64,000 nt of DNA from Vibrionaceae bacterium. GTDB lineage: Bacteria; Pseudomonadota; Gammaproteobacteria; Enterobacterales; Vibrionaceae. The DNA lies in contig JAAEZQ010000004.1 in the NCBI GenBank assembly GCA_018222805.1, positions 1-64,000 on the forward strand. Reading direction: 5' to 3'. Under the pieces are notes generated by a model. It saw only the letters and a program-made list of their open reading frames with translations, was not told the origin of the DNA and searched no databases. The number at the start of each line of letters is the position of its first letter. Position 1 is the stretch's first letter. Below are positions 57,201-64,000 of this stretch, piece after piece. The position numbers and the translations under genes were made by a program.

Positions 57201-57671
57201 AAGGTGGAGTAATGAAAACGTTTTTAACTCACCGGATTCGGTATTGTAAGTATAAAAATGTGCACCGTCACTGACCCAGATATAGTGATCAGAAGCGCCG
57301 ATTTTTCTGATTTGAGAGCCGGGATTGAGGCTGAACACCAAACGCCGCTCTTGATTTGGATAGCTTTGGTAGACCTCATTCTCAACAAAAGTCCAAAACG
57401 CTCCTTTATAGTAGGCAAGCTGCTTGGCAGGGTTCTTTAAAAAACTACCTGATTTAGGGAGTACGTTCTGACCATCATAGAATAAAACACGCCCATGAAC
57501 GTCGTGTATCCAAAGACCACCTTGCTCGCCTAAATACAAATTTTCCGCTGCAACAAAAGTCCCCTTAACCTGAGTAGGCAAAGGGTAAAAAATAGCATTG
57601 GCTTTATTGAACGCGAATGCATGACATGAAATAACCGCTCCCACTAGTATGAGAGCCAGACAGCGCAGCAA
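54294..57671 (-). CDS. tfoS: Membrane-bound chitin-responsive regulator TfoS
   Basis: One-component transmembrane activator of 1125 residues. A signal sequence (MLRCLALILVGAVISCHAFAF) leads to a long periplasmic part built of beta-propeller repeats (such as GLYLYSFFTGEVTE and GGMWIATSQGIRYYSM), with a Y_Y_Y-type domain near 640-715. A membrane segment is at about 727-750, and a kinase-like region without a phospho-accepting His follows. An AraC-type DNA-binding domain closes the protein (SLQRRFKSASSRTLKDYL, ISEVAFNCGFNDPSYFSQKFRLHFG). In V. cholerae TfoS senses chitin oligosaccharides and activates tfoR, its neighbour here. Confidence 0.88.
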   Translation of the reverse strand: MLRCLALILVGAVISCHAFAFNKANAIFYPLPTQVKGTFVAAENLYLGEQGGLWIHDVHGRVLFYDGQNVLPKSGSFLKNPAKQLAYYKGAFWTFVENEVYQSYPNQERRLVFSLNPGSQIRKIGASDHYIWVSDGAHFYTYNTESGELKTFSLLHLYHHSDNSYVNINDAIFIESKWALATTSGFYLSEGIAFDHVAASGQNYIEKIYYSPTRREILLGTLRGALIFNIDEPNKQATQVGGSHVLTFAETNQEYWVGTEHGLYLYSFFTGEVTEVESASFLELELDSNKIFSLLSDNMGGMWIATSQGIRYYSMFSKKFERITFSSYDSHTLSGRIQKTVTGPDGTLWFADYYKLYHRGSHGNEVILESRSPINDFVFQEGMLWLATSEGLEVFELDGLKEVTFPYLQVMAGHAVEHLAADDASRLWVASGYQLYNVDITNKRVRNLGSEWLVSQYLPAKITSLYDTEDRLLIGTDHGVYEYDNEQIRFKRFSEKYGESLDIITAVDGNLWFASSYGLFKTANVDDSKQVVELSVSNARPACMISDAQGVWLASSVGLSYYQLSGELVKRFSSSSGLINNEFLPGICTVIQREEGEDRELVLGSKYGLVKAKASTLLVSNAPESTFIVSQVVHENEVIQVGSANLDRVQLPHGSSLSFRFGTMPRPDSQNLYYRLSEDEPWQTLEGGQLTLEHLNSGEYHLQVSSQSQVSEGLIGLESRFKVKQPWYLSSLAIFGFLASTLILMGVLTYWRSRYMMQVNRALASQVTLKTNQLRHQSRVLLTSNHQLRKQIQVRNLLVDHVAQSIKSSVDHLASKFPQEVETSTQDHFAKAYWQLNELRSVPDDSCGRSQSYNLSQITQSVVDVWKEDFAKAGILVELIDEHKSSRIALESFNLDVIFNSIFANIIKRSYRGQTIKIMLAKGSDTVGLSFIDYGKQLPNKLSLGRVSNGNYTDLVTDNLSQLVSESGGHLAVFTSDAQNKIEITWPIARQLSHEEEVVSEFEPEKEIEDLVSPEDEWLKKVYQLVAEHYHDAEFGTASAAKMLFMSERSLQRRFKSASSRTLKDYLTEVRLETACEQLLAGEKISEVAFNCGFNDPSYFSQKFRLHFGLPPSKFAMTQESQEVN

Positions 57672-57872
57672 GACGAAACCTTTAATATGTAAATTTATAC
57701 CAACTCGTAATGCTTCATGCCTTCCTTAGCATGGTTATTTCGAGTCGCTAATTATTGGATAATAATATCTCAATTGTTTTTAGAGAAAAGGTTCGCCTAA
57801 CCAAAGGTTGCAATTCTTACTGCCAGATCACGTAAAAACAGAAAATTCAGACAGAGAGTAACAATCTCATCA

Positions 57873-58754
57873 CTATTTTTTGCTTAAACACTGTTCGAAG
57901 CTATCTGCCATACCGGACAGGAAGGTGAAGTAACTGCCGGGTTTATTTTCAACTGCACTTCCTAAAGGATCCAGCTCTCCTTTAGCCACGTGACTTCCGC
58001 GCATAACGCTTTCAACGACTGCCGGCGTAAATTGTGGCTCAGAGAACACACAGGCAACATCCCCAGAACTGAGCGCTTTACGAATTTCAATCAATGTTTT
58101 TGCTCCAGGCTTGCGGTCAGGACTTACGGTAAAGGCACCAAGCTGATTAAGTTGATACCTCTCTTCAAAGTAACCATAAGCATCATGAAATACAAAGTAG
58201 CCTTTCTCTTTTACTGTATCGAGTTTGCCCTTAATTTCACTATCAGTAGCCGCCAAATTAGCTTCGAAGTGAGAAAGGTTTTCTTTGTACTTATTCGCAT
58301 TGGTAGAATCAATCTCGATAAGTTTTTCCGTCAACGCTGCAGCTACTTGTTTGACTGGTTCAACGCCTAACCAAAAGTGCGGGTCGTAAGAACCATGGTT
58401 ATGCCCTTCATGTTCATGATCGTGCTCATTATCAAATTCACGTAATGCTAAACCTGGGATACTACTGATTGTCATGGCATTTGCTTTACCTGCCACGACT
58501 TTTTCAAGAAAAGGCTCTAAGTCATGTCCGTACCAAATGACCAGATCCGCTGAGGCGACTTTCTTCACATCAGAAGGGCGCAAAGCATAATCATGCGGGG
58601 AAGTGTTTGACTGCAGCAATACCTCGGGTTCGGTAACGCCTTGGGTAAGCTCTGTTACCACAAGTTGGATAGGTTTTATACTGGTAAGCACTGTTACGGC
58701 CTGCACAGGTAAAGTAAGTATTGCCGAAGCAATAAGAGTTAAGGCTCTTTTCAT
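57873..58754 (-). CDS. znuA: Zinc ABC transporter binding protein ZnuA
   Basis: Periplasmic zinc-binding protein of 293 residues. Signal peptide MKRALTLIASAILTLPVQA. Zinc ligands are probably H54 region (TSPHDYALRPSDVKK), the HFWLG segment and VFHDAYGYFEERY. A His-rich loop (NEHDHEHEGHNHGSYD) is typical of ZnuA. It is divergent from znuCB across a Zur-like palindrome. Confidence 0.96.
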   Translation of the reverse strand: MKRALTLIASAILTLPVQAVTVLTSIKPIQLVVTELTQGVTEPEVLLQSNTSPHDYALRPSDVKKVASADLVIWYGHDLEPFLEKVVAGKANAMTISSIPGLALREFDNEHDHEHEGHNHGSYDPHFWLGVEPVKQVAAALTEKLIEIDSTNANKYKENLSHFEANLAATDSEIKGKLDTVKEKGYFVFHDAYGYFEERYQLNQLGAFTVSPDRKPGAKTLIEIRKALSSGDVACVFSEPQFTPAVVESVMRGSHVAKGELDPLGSAVENKPGSYFTFLSGMADSFEQCLSKK

Positions 58755-58785
58755 AGTTTTACTTGGGATATCGAGTGGAAAGTGT

Positions 58786-58810
58786 AATAATGTTACATTA
58801 TAACATTATT
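58786..58810. promoter_or_regulatory. Zur box between znuA and znuCB
   Basis: AATAATGTTA and TAACATTATT are perfect 10-bp arms around a 5-base centre. The sequence fits the Zur consensus (ATGTTATA-N-TATAACAT type). It is in the 78-base gap shared by both promoters, so Zur with zinc should repress both. Confidence 0.8.
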
Positions 58811-58832
58811 GATTTGCAAACGAGTTTCATTC

Positions 58833-59618
58833 ATGTCTTCATTAGTCCATCTGGAACGCTTAAGCGTCGAATTCGATGAGCGTAAGGTTCTGGATAACAT
58901 CAGCATGGAACTAACCAAGGGTAAAATAACGACCCTGATTGGTCCCAATGGCGCAGGGAAATCAACTTTAGTAAAAGTCATTTTAGGACTCCAGAAGCCA
59001 ACCAGTGGGAAATTATCTAAGAAAAAAAAATTAAAAATTGGTTACGTCCCACAAAAGTTGAAACTCAATGACTCCCTACCACTCAATGTCTCCCGCTTTT
59101 TAAATTTAGCGGGGAAATACAGCAAACAAGAATGCATTGATGCGCTGAGGCTTGTCGGAGCCGAGCACTTAATCAGCAGTAATATGCACAGCCTGTCCGG
59201 TGGTGAAAATCAACGCGTCCTACTCGCACGTGCTTTGCTTCAGCGTCCTGAGCTTCTTGTCCTTGATGAACCCGCTCAGGGCGTGGATATCCAAGGCCAA
59301 ATTGATCTATATGATTTAATAGAGAGTATTCGTCACCGCTTTGACTGTGGTATTTTTATGGTCTCTCATGACTTGCACTTAGTGATGGCAAAAACCGACG
59401 ATGTGATTTGCTTACATCATCATGTCTGCTGTTCAGGTTCTCCAGCAATGATTACTCAGGACCCATCCTACATCGCCTTATTTGGCAACGCAGGCAGAGA
59501 GTCATTAGCCTTTTATCATCACGACCATCACCACCATCACGACTTATCTGGTGATCCGGTTTCCGGAGATGCGTCATCTTGTGCCAAGCATAACCACGGA
59601 CACCATCACCATGATTGA
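58833..59618 (+). CDS. znuC: Zinc ABC transporter ATP-binding protein ZnuC
   Basis: ATPase of the ZnuABC importer, 261 residues. Walker [10 protein letters not shown], signature LSGGENQRV, Walker [14 protein letters not shown]-loop SHDLHL. The C-terminal 35 residues are very rich in His ([18 protein letters not shown]) and may buffer or sense zinc. The start at 58833 is chosen; an in-frame TTG at 58809 lies in the Zur box. It overlaps znuB by 8 bases. Confidence 0.95.
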   Translation: MSSLVHLERLSVEFDERKVLDNISMELTKGKITTLIGPNGAGKSTLVKVILGLQKPTSGKLSKKKKLKIGYVPQKLKLNDSLPLNVSRFLNLAGKYSKQECIDALRLVGAEHLISSNMHSLSGGENQRVLLARALLQRPELLVLDEPAQGVDIQGQIDLYDLIESIRHRFDCGIFMVSHDLHLVMAKTDDVICLHHHVCCSGSPAMITQDPSYIALFGNAGRESLAFYHHDHHHHHDLSGDPVSGDASSCAKHNHGHHHHD

Positions 59619-60396
59619 GTTTCTTCTCCCATCTATTCTTGCCGGTATTGGCATTGCCATCATCGCTGGGCCATTAGGCTCATTCGTCGTCTGGCGAAAA
59701 ATGGCGTACTTTGGTGACACACTGGCCCATGCTTCACTAATGGGTTTGGCACTAGGTTTTTTACTCAATGTAAACATTTACCTTGCGTTGCTTGTATGTT
59801 GCTTAGCCTTAGCAATACTACTGGTGACACTACAGAAGCAGCAATTAGTTGCCACTGACACCTTACTCGGCATTCTAGCTCATAGCTCACTATCAATAGG
59901 CTTAGTATCGGTTAGCTTTCTGGACAACGTGCGCGTTGATTTGATGAGCTACTTATTTGGTGATTTGCTGGCTGTTTCATTGCAGGACTTGATATTTATT
60001 TATGCTGGTGTTGTTGCCGTTAGTGCGTGTTTGTATATTTTCTGGCGTCCACTGCTATCGAGCACTGTCAGCGAAGAGCTTGCCGCCGTTGAAGGTGTGA
60101 ACACAGATCTTGTTCGTCTGGTACTGATGCTGATGGTAGGTGTAGTGATTGCGGTAGGAATGAAATTTGTCGGTGCGTTGATTATGACATCACTGCTTAT
60201 TATTCCTGCAGCAACAGCTCGTAAGTTCTCTTCAACACCCGAACAGATGGCATTGTTTGCCTCTATTATAGGATCGATTTCTGTATTAATGGGATTAAGC
60301 CTGTCTTGGCACTTTGATACTCCAGCAGGTCCATCTGTTGTGATCAGTGCAACTTCTTTGTTTATGCTAGGCCAGATAATCCAACGCAAAGCATAG
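59611..60396 (+). CDS. znuB: Zinc ABC transporter permease ZnuB
   Basis: Permease of 261 residues with eight or nine hydrophobic segments, ABC-3 family. Typical stretches: [26 protein letters not shown] and [24 protein letters not shown]. The ATG at 59611 lies within the end of znuC; a frame open to 59551 has no matching family sequence and is rejected. A strong bidirectional terminator follows. Confidence 0.95.
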   Translation: MIEFLLPSILAGIGIAIIAGPLGSFVVWRKMAYFGDTLAHASLMGLALGFLLNVNIYLALLVCCLALAILLVTLQKQQLVATDTLLGILAHSSLSIGLVSVSFLDNVRVDLMSYLFGDLLAVSLQDLIFIYAGVVAVSACLYIFWRPLLSSTVSEELAAVEGVNTDLVRLVLMLMVGVVIAVGMKFVGALIMTSLLIIPAATARKFSSTPEQMALFASIIGSISVLMGLSLSWHFDTPAGPSVVISATSLFMLGQIIQRKA

Positions 60397-60438
60397 TGAG
60401 TACTTTTAGTCCTATACTGCATTGCCGATTTATATAAA

Positions 60439-60476
60439 ACAAAAAGCCTGGCATTTTTAAATGCCAGGCTTTTTAT
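60439..60476. terminator. Bidirectional terminator between znuB and sucD
   Basis: AAAAAGCCTGGCAT and ATGCCAGGCTTTTT form a perfect long stem with a 5-6 base loop and A- and T-runs on both sides. It serves both the converging znuCB and suc transcripts. Confidence 0.9.
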
Positions 60477-60492
60477 TAGAACCAGTTACTGA

Positions 60493-61365
60493 TTACCAGC
60501 CTGTTACCTCACGTAGACCTTGGCCGATCTCTGCTAGAGATTTAACAGTCTTAACGCCAGCCGCTTCTAGTGCAGCAAATTTGTCTTCAGCAGTACCTTT
60601 ACCACCAGAAATAATCGCACCAGCGTGACCCATACGTTTACCCGGAGGCGCAGTTACACCAGCGATGTAAGAAACAACTGGTTTAGTCACGTTCTCTTTG
60701 ATGAACGCTGCTGCTTCTTCTTCTGCTGTACCACCGATTTCACCGATCATTACGATCGCTTCAGTTTCAGGGTCTTCTTGGAACAGTTTTAGGATATCAA
60801 TGAAGTTTGAACCTGGGATTGGGTCACCACCGATACCAACACACGTAGACTGACCGAAGCCTTCGTCTGTAGTTTGTTTAACTGCTTCGTAAGTTAGAGT
60901 ACCGCTGCGAGATACGATACCTACTTTACCTTTCTTGTGGATGTGACCAGGCATGATACCGATCTTACACTCATCAGGAGTGATAACACCCGGACAGTTA
61001 GGACCGATCATGCGAACGCCAGTTTCTTCTAGCTTCACTTTCACGTCGATCATATCTGTTGTAGGGATACCTTCCGTGATAGTTACGATTAGCTCGATAC
61101 CCGCGTCAATCGCTTCTAGGATTGCATCTTTACAGAAAGGTGCTGGTACGTAGATTACTGTCGCTGTTGCGCCAGTCGCTTCTACTGCTTCGCGAACTGT
61201 GTTGAATACAGGAAGACCTAGGTGAGTTTGACCGCCTTTACCTGGAGACACACCACCAACCATTTGCGTACCGTATGCGATAGCTTGCTCTGAGTGGAAA
61301 GTACCTTGACCACCAGTGAAACCCTGACAGATTACTTTAGTGTCTTTGTTAATTAATACAGACAT
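60493..61365 (-). CDS. sucD: Succinyl-CoA synthetase alpha subunit
   Basis: TCA cycle enzyme subunit of 290 residues with the active-site histidine in [20 protein letters not shown] and the CoA-binding fold near the start ([23 protein letters not shown]). It pairs with SucC to interconvert succinyl-CoA and succinate with ATP formation. Its ATG overlaps the sucC stop (TAATG). Confidence 0.98.
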   Translation of the reverse strand: MSVLINKDTKVICQGFTGGQGTFHSEQAIAYGTQMVGGVSPGKGGQTHLGLPVFNTVREAVEATGATATVIYVPAPFCKDAILEAIDAGIELIVTITEGIPTTDMIDVKVKLEETGVRMIGPNCPGVITPDECKIGIMPGHIHKKGKVGIVSRSGTLTYEAVKQTTDEGFGQSTCVGIGGDPIPGSNFIDILKLFQEDPETEAIVMIGEIGGTAEEEAAAFIKENVTKPVVSYIAGVTAPPGKRMGHAGAIISGGKGTAEDKFAALEAAGVKTVKSLAEIGQGLREVTGW

Positions 61366-62531
61366 TATTTAGCCTCCGCAGCAGCAACAACTTTCTGAGC
61401 AGCGTCAGTTAGCGACTCAGCAGCAATGATATCAACATCAGAATTAGCAAGAACTTCGCGACCTAGGTCTGCGTTAGTACCTTCTAGACGAACAACAACA
61501 GGTACGTTTACACCTACCTCTTTAACCGCACCGATAATCCCTTCTGCAATCATGTCACAACGTACGATACCACCGAAGATGTTTACTAGTACCGCTTTCA
61601 CGTTGTCATCAGATAGGATGATCTTGAATGCTTCAGCAACACGTTCTTTGGTTGCGCCGCCACCTACGTCTAGGAAGTTAGCAGGTTTGCCGCCGTGTAG
61701 GTTTACGATATCCATCGTACCCATTGCAAGGCCAGCACCGTTAACCATACAGCCAACGTTACCGTCTAGTGCTACGTAGTTCAGTTCCCACTGAGCTGCG
61801 TGTGCTTCACGTTCATCTTCTTGTGATGGATCGTGCATCTCACGAAGTTTAGGCTGACGGTAAAGTGCGTTTGAGTCGATGTTGATCTTGCCGTCAAGAC
61901 ATAGCAAGTTGCCTTCAGCAGTAACCACAAGCGGGTTGATCTCTAGTAGAGCAAGGTCGTACTGAGAGAACATAGTGCCAAGACCCATAAAGATCTTAAC
62001 GAATTGTTTGATTTGGTCACCTTCAAGACCAAGTTTGAACGCAAGCTCACGACCTTGGTAAGCTTGTGGGCCTACTAGTGGATCGATTGCTGCTTTGTGG
62101 ATTAGCTCCGGCGTTTCTTCCGCAACTTTTTCGATTTCCACACCACCTTCTGTCGAAGCCATGAAAACGATCTTACGGCTAGCACGGTCAACTACCGCAC
62201 CTAGGTATAGTTCGTTTGCAATGTTTGAAGCTTCTTCAACAAGGATTTTTGTTACAGGCTGACCATTTGCGTCTGTTTGGTAAGTTACTAGGTTCTTACC
62301 TAGCCATTTCTGTGCAAACTCTTTTACGCCGTCTTTTGTATCGTGTAGTTCTACGCCGCCCGCTTTACCGCGGCCACCAGCGTGAACCTGACACTTCACT
62401 ACTTTCTTCGCTGTGCTGATACGGCCTGCGGCTTCAAAAGCTTCTTGTGGTGTATCACACGCGTAGCCTTCTGGCACAGGTAAACCGAATTCTGCAAACA
62501 GCTGTTTGGCTTGGTATTCATGCAAATTCAT
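61365..62531 (-). CDS. sucC: Succinyl-CoA synthetase beta subunit
   Basis: Subunit of 388 residues with ATP-grasp domain. The start at 62531 gives the standard [20 protein letters not shown]; nine upstream codons in frame are rejected. The glycine-rich [17 protein letters not shown] and the [16 protein letters not shown] blocks are visible. It is cotranscribed with sucD and lies 194 bases downstream of sucB. Confidence 0.97.
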   Translation of the reverse strand: MNLHEYQAKQLFAEFGLPVPEGYACDTPQEAFEAAGRISTAKKVVKCQVHAGGRGKAGGVELHDTKDGVKEFAQKWLGKNLVTYQTDANGQPVTKILVEEASNIANELYLGAVVDRASRKIVFMASTEGGVEIEKVAEETPELIHKAAIDPLVGPQAYQGRELAFKLGLEGDQIKQFVKIFMGLGTMFSQYDLALLEINPLVVTAEGNLLCLDGKINIDSNALYRQPKLREMHDPSQEDEREAHAAQWELNYVALDGNVGCMVNGAGLAMGTMDIVNLHGGKPANFLDVGGGATKERVAEAFKIILSDDNVKAVLVNIFGGIVRCDMIAEGIIGAVKEVGVNVPVVVRLEGTNADLGREVLANSDVDIIAAESLTDAAQKVVAAAEAK

Positions 62532-62685
62532 TTCGATATTCCGTTTGTTTTTCCCCAAAGGGATTTATTATTTCCATAACGCTGCAGTCTTGGCTGCTTG
62601 TACGTCTGTAGGGTCTTCTCAAATCAATCACTTAGTGATTCAGATGAAGGCCAGACGTCGAGCTAGTCTAGCCATTGAAATTTTT

Positions 62686-62716
62686 AACGTCTAGCCACCC
62701 AAGGCAACTAGACGTT
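62686..62716. repeat. Inverted repeat in the sucB-sucC gap
   Basis: AACGTCTAG and CTAGACGTT are perfect 9-bp arms around a 13-base loop, 10 bases past the sucB stop. There is no T-run on the minus strand, so it likely acts as a 3' stabilising hairpin or attenuates read-through from sucAB to sucCD. Confidence 0.5.
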
Positions 62717-62725
62717 TTAGCGATA

Positions 62726-63931
62726 TTAAACGTCTAATAGGAGACGTGCTGGATCTTCTAGTAGCTCTTTAATGGTTACTAGGAAGCCAACTGACTCACG
62801 ACCATCGATTAAACGGTGATCGTAAGATAGCGCTAGGTACATCATTGGCAGGATTTCTACCTTGCCGTCCACCGCCATTGGACGCTCTTGGATCTTATGC
62901 ATACCAAGAATCGCCGATTGCGGTGGGTTGATGATAGGTGTAGACATTAGTGAACCGAACACACCACCGTTAGTGATAGTGAAGTTACCGCCCATTAGCT
63001 CATCTACAGTTAGTTTGCCATCACGACCTTTAATCGCTAGCTCTTTGATACCTTTTTCAATATCAGCAAAACCTAGTGTGTCACAGTCTTTTAGTACCGG
63101 AGTTACTAGACCACGTGGCGTAGATACCGCCATGCTGATGTCGAAGTAGTTGTGGTAAACGATATCATCGCCATCGATAGACGCGTTGACTTCTGGGTAA
63201 CGTTTTAGCGCTTCAGTTACTGCTTTCACGTAGAAAGACATAAAGCCCAGACGGGTACCGTGACGCTCTTCAAACTGGTCTTTGTACTGCTTACGAAGAT
63301 CCATGATTGGCTTCATATTGACTTCGTTAAACGTCGTCAGCATAGCTGTGCTGTTCTTCGCTTCTAGTAGACGGTTTGCAACGGTCTTACGTAGGCGAGT
63401 CATCGGTACGCGTTTCTCACTGCGTGCCGCTGCAGGTGCTTCAACTACTGGCGCTTCAACTTTTGTCGCCGCTTTCGCGTTCGCTAGATGAGCTTCAATA
63501 TCTTCACGAGTGATACGACCGCCAACACCTGAGCCTTTCACTTGGCCAGCTTCTAAGTTGTGTTCAGCCAGTAGTCGACGAACTGCTGGGCTTAGCGCAT
63601 CGTTAGTCTCTTCAGTAAGTGCCGCTTTGTGACGCTTATCTGGAGATGCCTGCGTACCTTCCGTTTTATCTGCGGTTGGCTCACCTGCGACTACACCAGG
63701 CTTCAATTTAGCAATAAGCTGCTTTGAAAGGACCGTCGCACCTTCGCCTTCAACAATGGCCTCTAAAACACCAGCTTCCGGAGCTGGTACTTCTAGCACT
63801 ACTTTATCTGTTTCGATATCAACCAGTACTTCATCACGCTCAATAGTGTCGCCTGGTTGTTTGTGCCATGTCGCAACGGTTGCATCTGCAACTGATTCAG
63901 GTAAATCTGGAACCAGAATTTCAATTGTCAT
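62726..63931 (-). CDS. sucB: Dihydrolipoamide succinyltransferase (2-oxoglutarate dehydrogenase E2)
   Basis: E2 of the 2-oxoglutarate dehydrogenase complex, 401 residues. One lipoyl domain with the modified lysine in [16 protein letters not shown], a peripheral subunit-binding domain ([33 protein letters not shown]) and the acyltransferase domain ending [16 protein letters not shown] with the catalytic His and Asp. It follows sucA after 28 bases and is complete. Confidence 0.97.
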   Translation of the reverse strand: MTIEILVPDLPESVADATVATWHKQPGDTIERDEVLVDIETDKVVLEVPAPEAGVLEAIVEGEGATVLSKQLIAKLKPGVVAGEPTADKTEGTQASPDKRHKAALTEETNDALSPAVRRLLAEHNLEAGQVKGSGVGGRITREDIEAHLANAKAATKVEAPVVEAPAAARSEKRVPMTRLRKTVANRLLEAKNSTAMLTTFNEVNMKPIMDLRKQYKDQFEERHGTRLGFMSFYVKAVTEALKRYPEVNASIDGDDIVYHNYFDISMAVSTPRGLVTPVLKDCDTLGFADIEKGIKELAIKGRDGKLTVDELMGGNFTITNGGVFGSLMSTPIINPPQSAILGMHKIQERPMAVDGKVEILPMMYLALSYDHRLIDGRESVGFLVTIKELLEDPARLLLDV

Positions 63932-63959
63932 ATCTGTTTCTTCCTTTAACTTCTAGTTC

Positions 63960-64000
63960 TTAATTCGAAGTTTTTGAGTTCACGTTCAGAGCGTCTTCAA
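63960..64000 (-). CDS. sucA: 2-oxoglutarate dehydrogenase E1, C-terminal end (partial)
   Basis: The last 12 codons read EDALNVNSKTSN and a stop, matching the SucA C-terminus (E. coli ends NDALNVE). The gene runs off the right edge. Its position directly upstream of sucB supports the call. Confidence 0.85.
   Translation of the reverse strand, partial: EDALNVNSKTSN

Noticed and set aside
1..64000. CRISPR arrays, integron attC sites or insertion sequences
   Set aside because: None seen: there are no regularly spaced repeats, no integron-type cassettes and no transposase genes.

Overview
The window is a piece of a Vibrio main chromosome. Trigger factor, C4-dicarboxylate TRAP genes, ktrAB, folD, nupC, mltB, minCDE, rnd, fadD, tsaB, purU, argS, feoABC, the tfoR/tfoS competence locus, znuABC and sucABCD occur in an order I recognise from Vibrio. 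KtrA/KtrB and TfoS also look closely vibrionaceous. All identifications come from reading the sequence; no search was run.

Layout. 1-7.4 kb: start of tig, the DctB/DctD two-component system, and the DctPQM C4-dicarboxylate transporter behind a sigma-54 promoter. 7.4-17.6 kb: a short gene remnant, selO, a secreted M6 metalloprotease with a GlyGly-CTERM tail, the KtrAB potassium uptake system, an RhlE-type helicase and a CNNM/CorC-type membrane protein. 17.75-29.5 kb: a genomic island between two full-length tRNA-Arg(UCU) genes, with an integrase next to one of them. 29.6-50.6 kb: housekeeping genes (folD, nupC, mltB, minCDE, rnd, fadD, tsaB, yoaA, purU, argS) plus a trypsin-like secreted protease with a GlyGly-CTERM tail. 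50.6-53.4 kb: feoABC behind a Fur-like box. 53.6-57.7 kb: the TfoR small RNA and its activator gene tfoS. 57.9-60.4 kb: znuA and znuCB diverging from a perfect Zur-like palindrome. 60.5-64 kb: sucD, sucC, sucB and the end of sucA.

The most interesting part is the island. Its cargo is a LysR regulator divergent from an eight-gene run: an L-cysteate sulfo-lyase-like PLP enzyme (CuyA), a sulfite/sulfate exporter-like protein (CuyZ), a HisD paralogue of the sulfopropanediol dehydrogenase type (HpsN), a DegT aminotransferase, an Asp/Glu-racemase family protein and a complete TRAP transporter. Together these look like an uptake and breakdown system for a C3 organosulfonate. I propose that a HisD-like amino-alcohol oxidation plus a racemase would fit cysteinolate -> cysteate -> pyruvate + sulfite + ammonia. 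Oxidation of dihydroxypropanesulfonate is the main alternative.

The island ends are unusually informative. Each tRNA copy is followed, going into the island, by 12 nt and then the same inverted pair GCACAGTC-N20-GACTGTGC. This is what would be expected if the element's attP held a whole tRNA flanked by symmetric integrase arm sites. The target is the tRNA-Arg(UCU) gene next to folD, the neighbourhood also used by the DLP12 prophage in E. coli.
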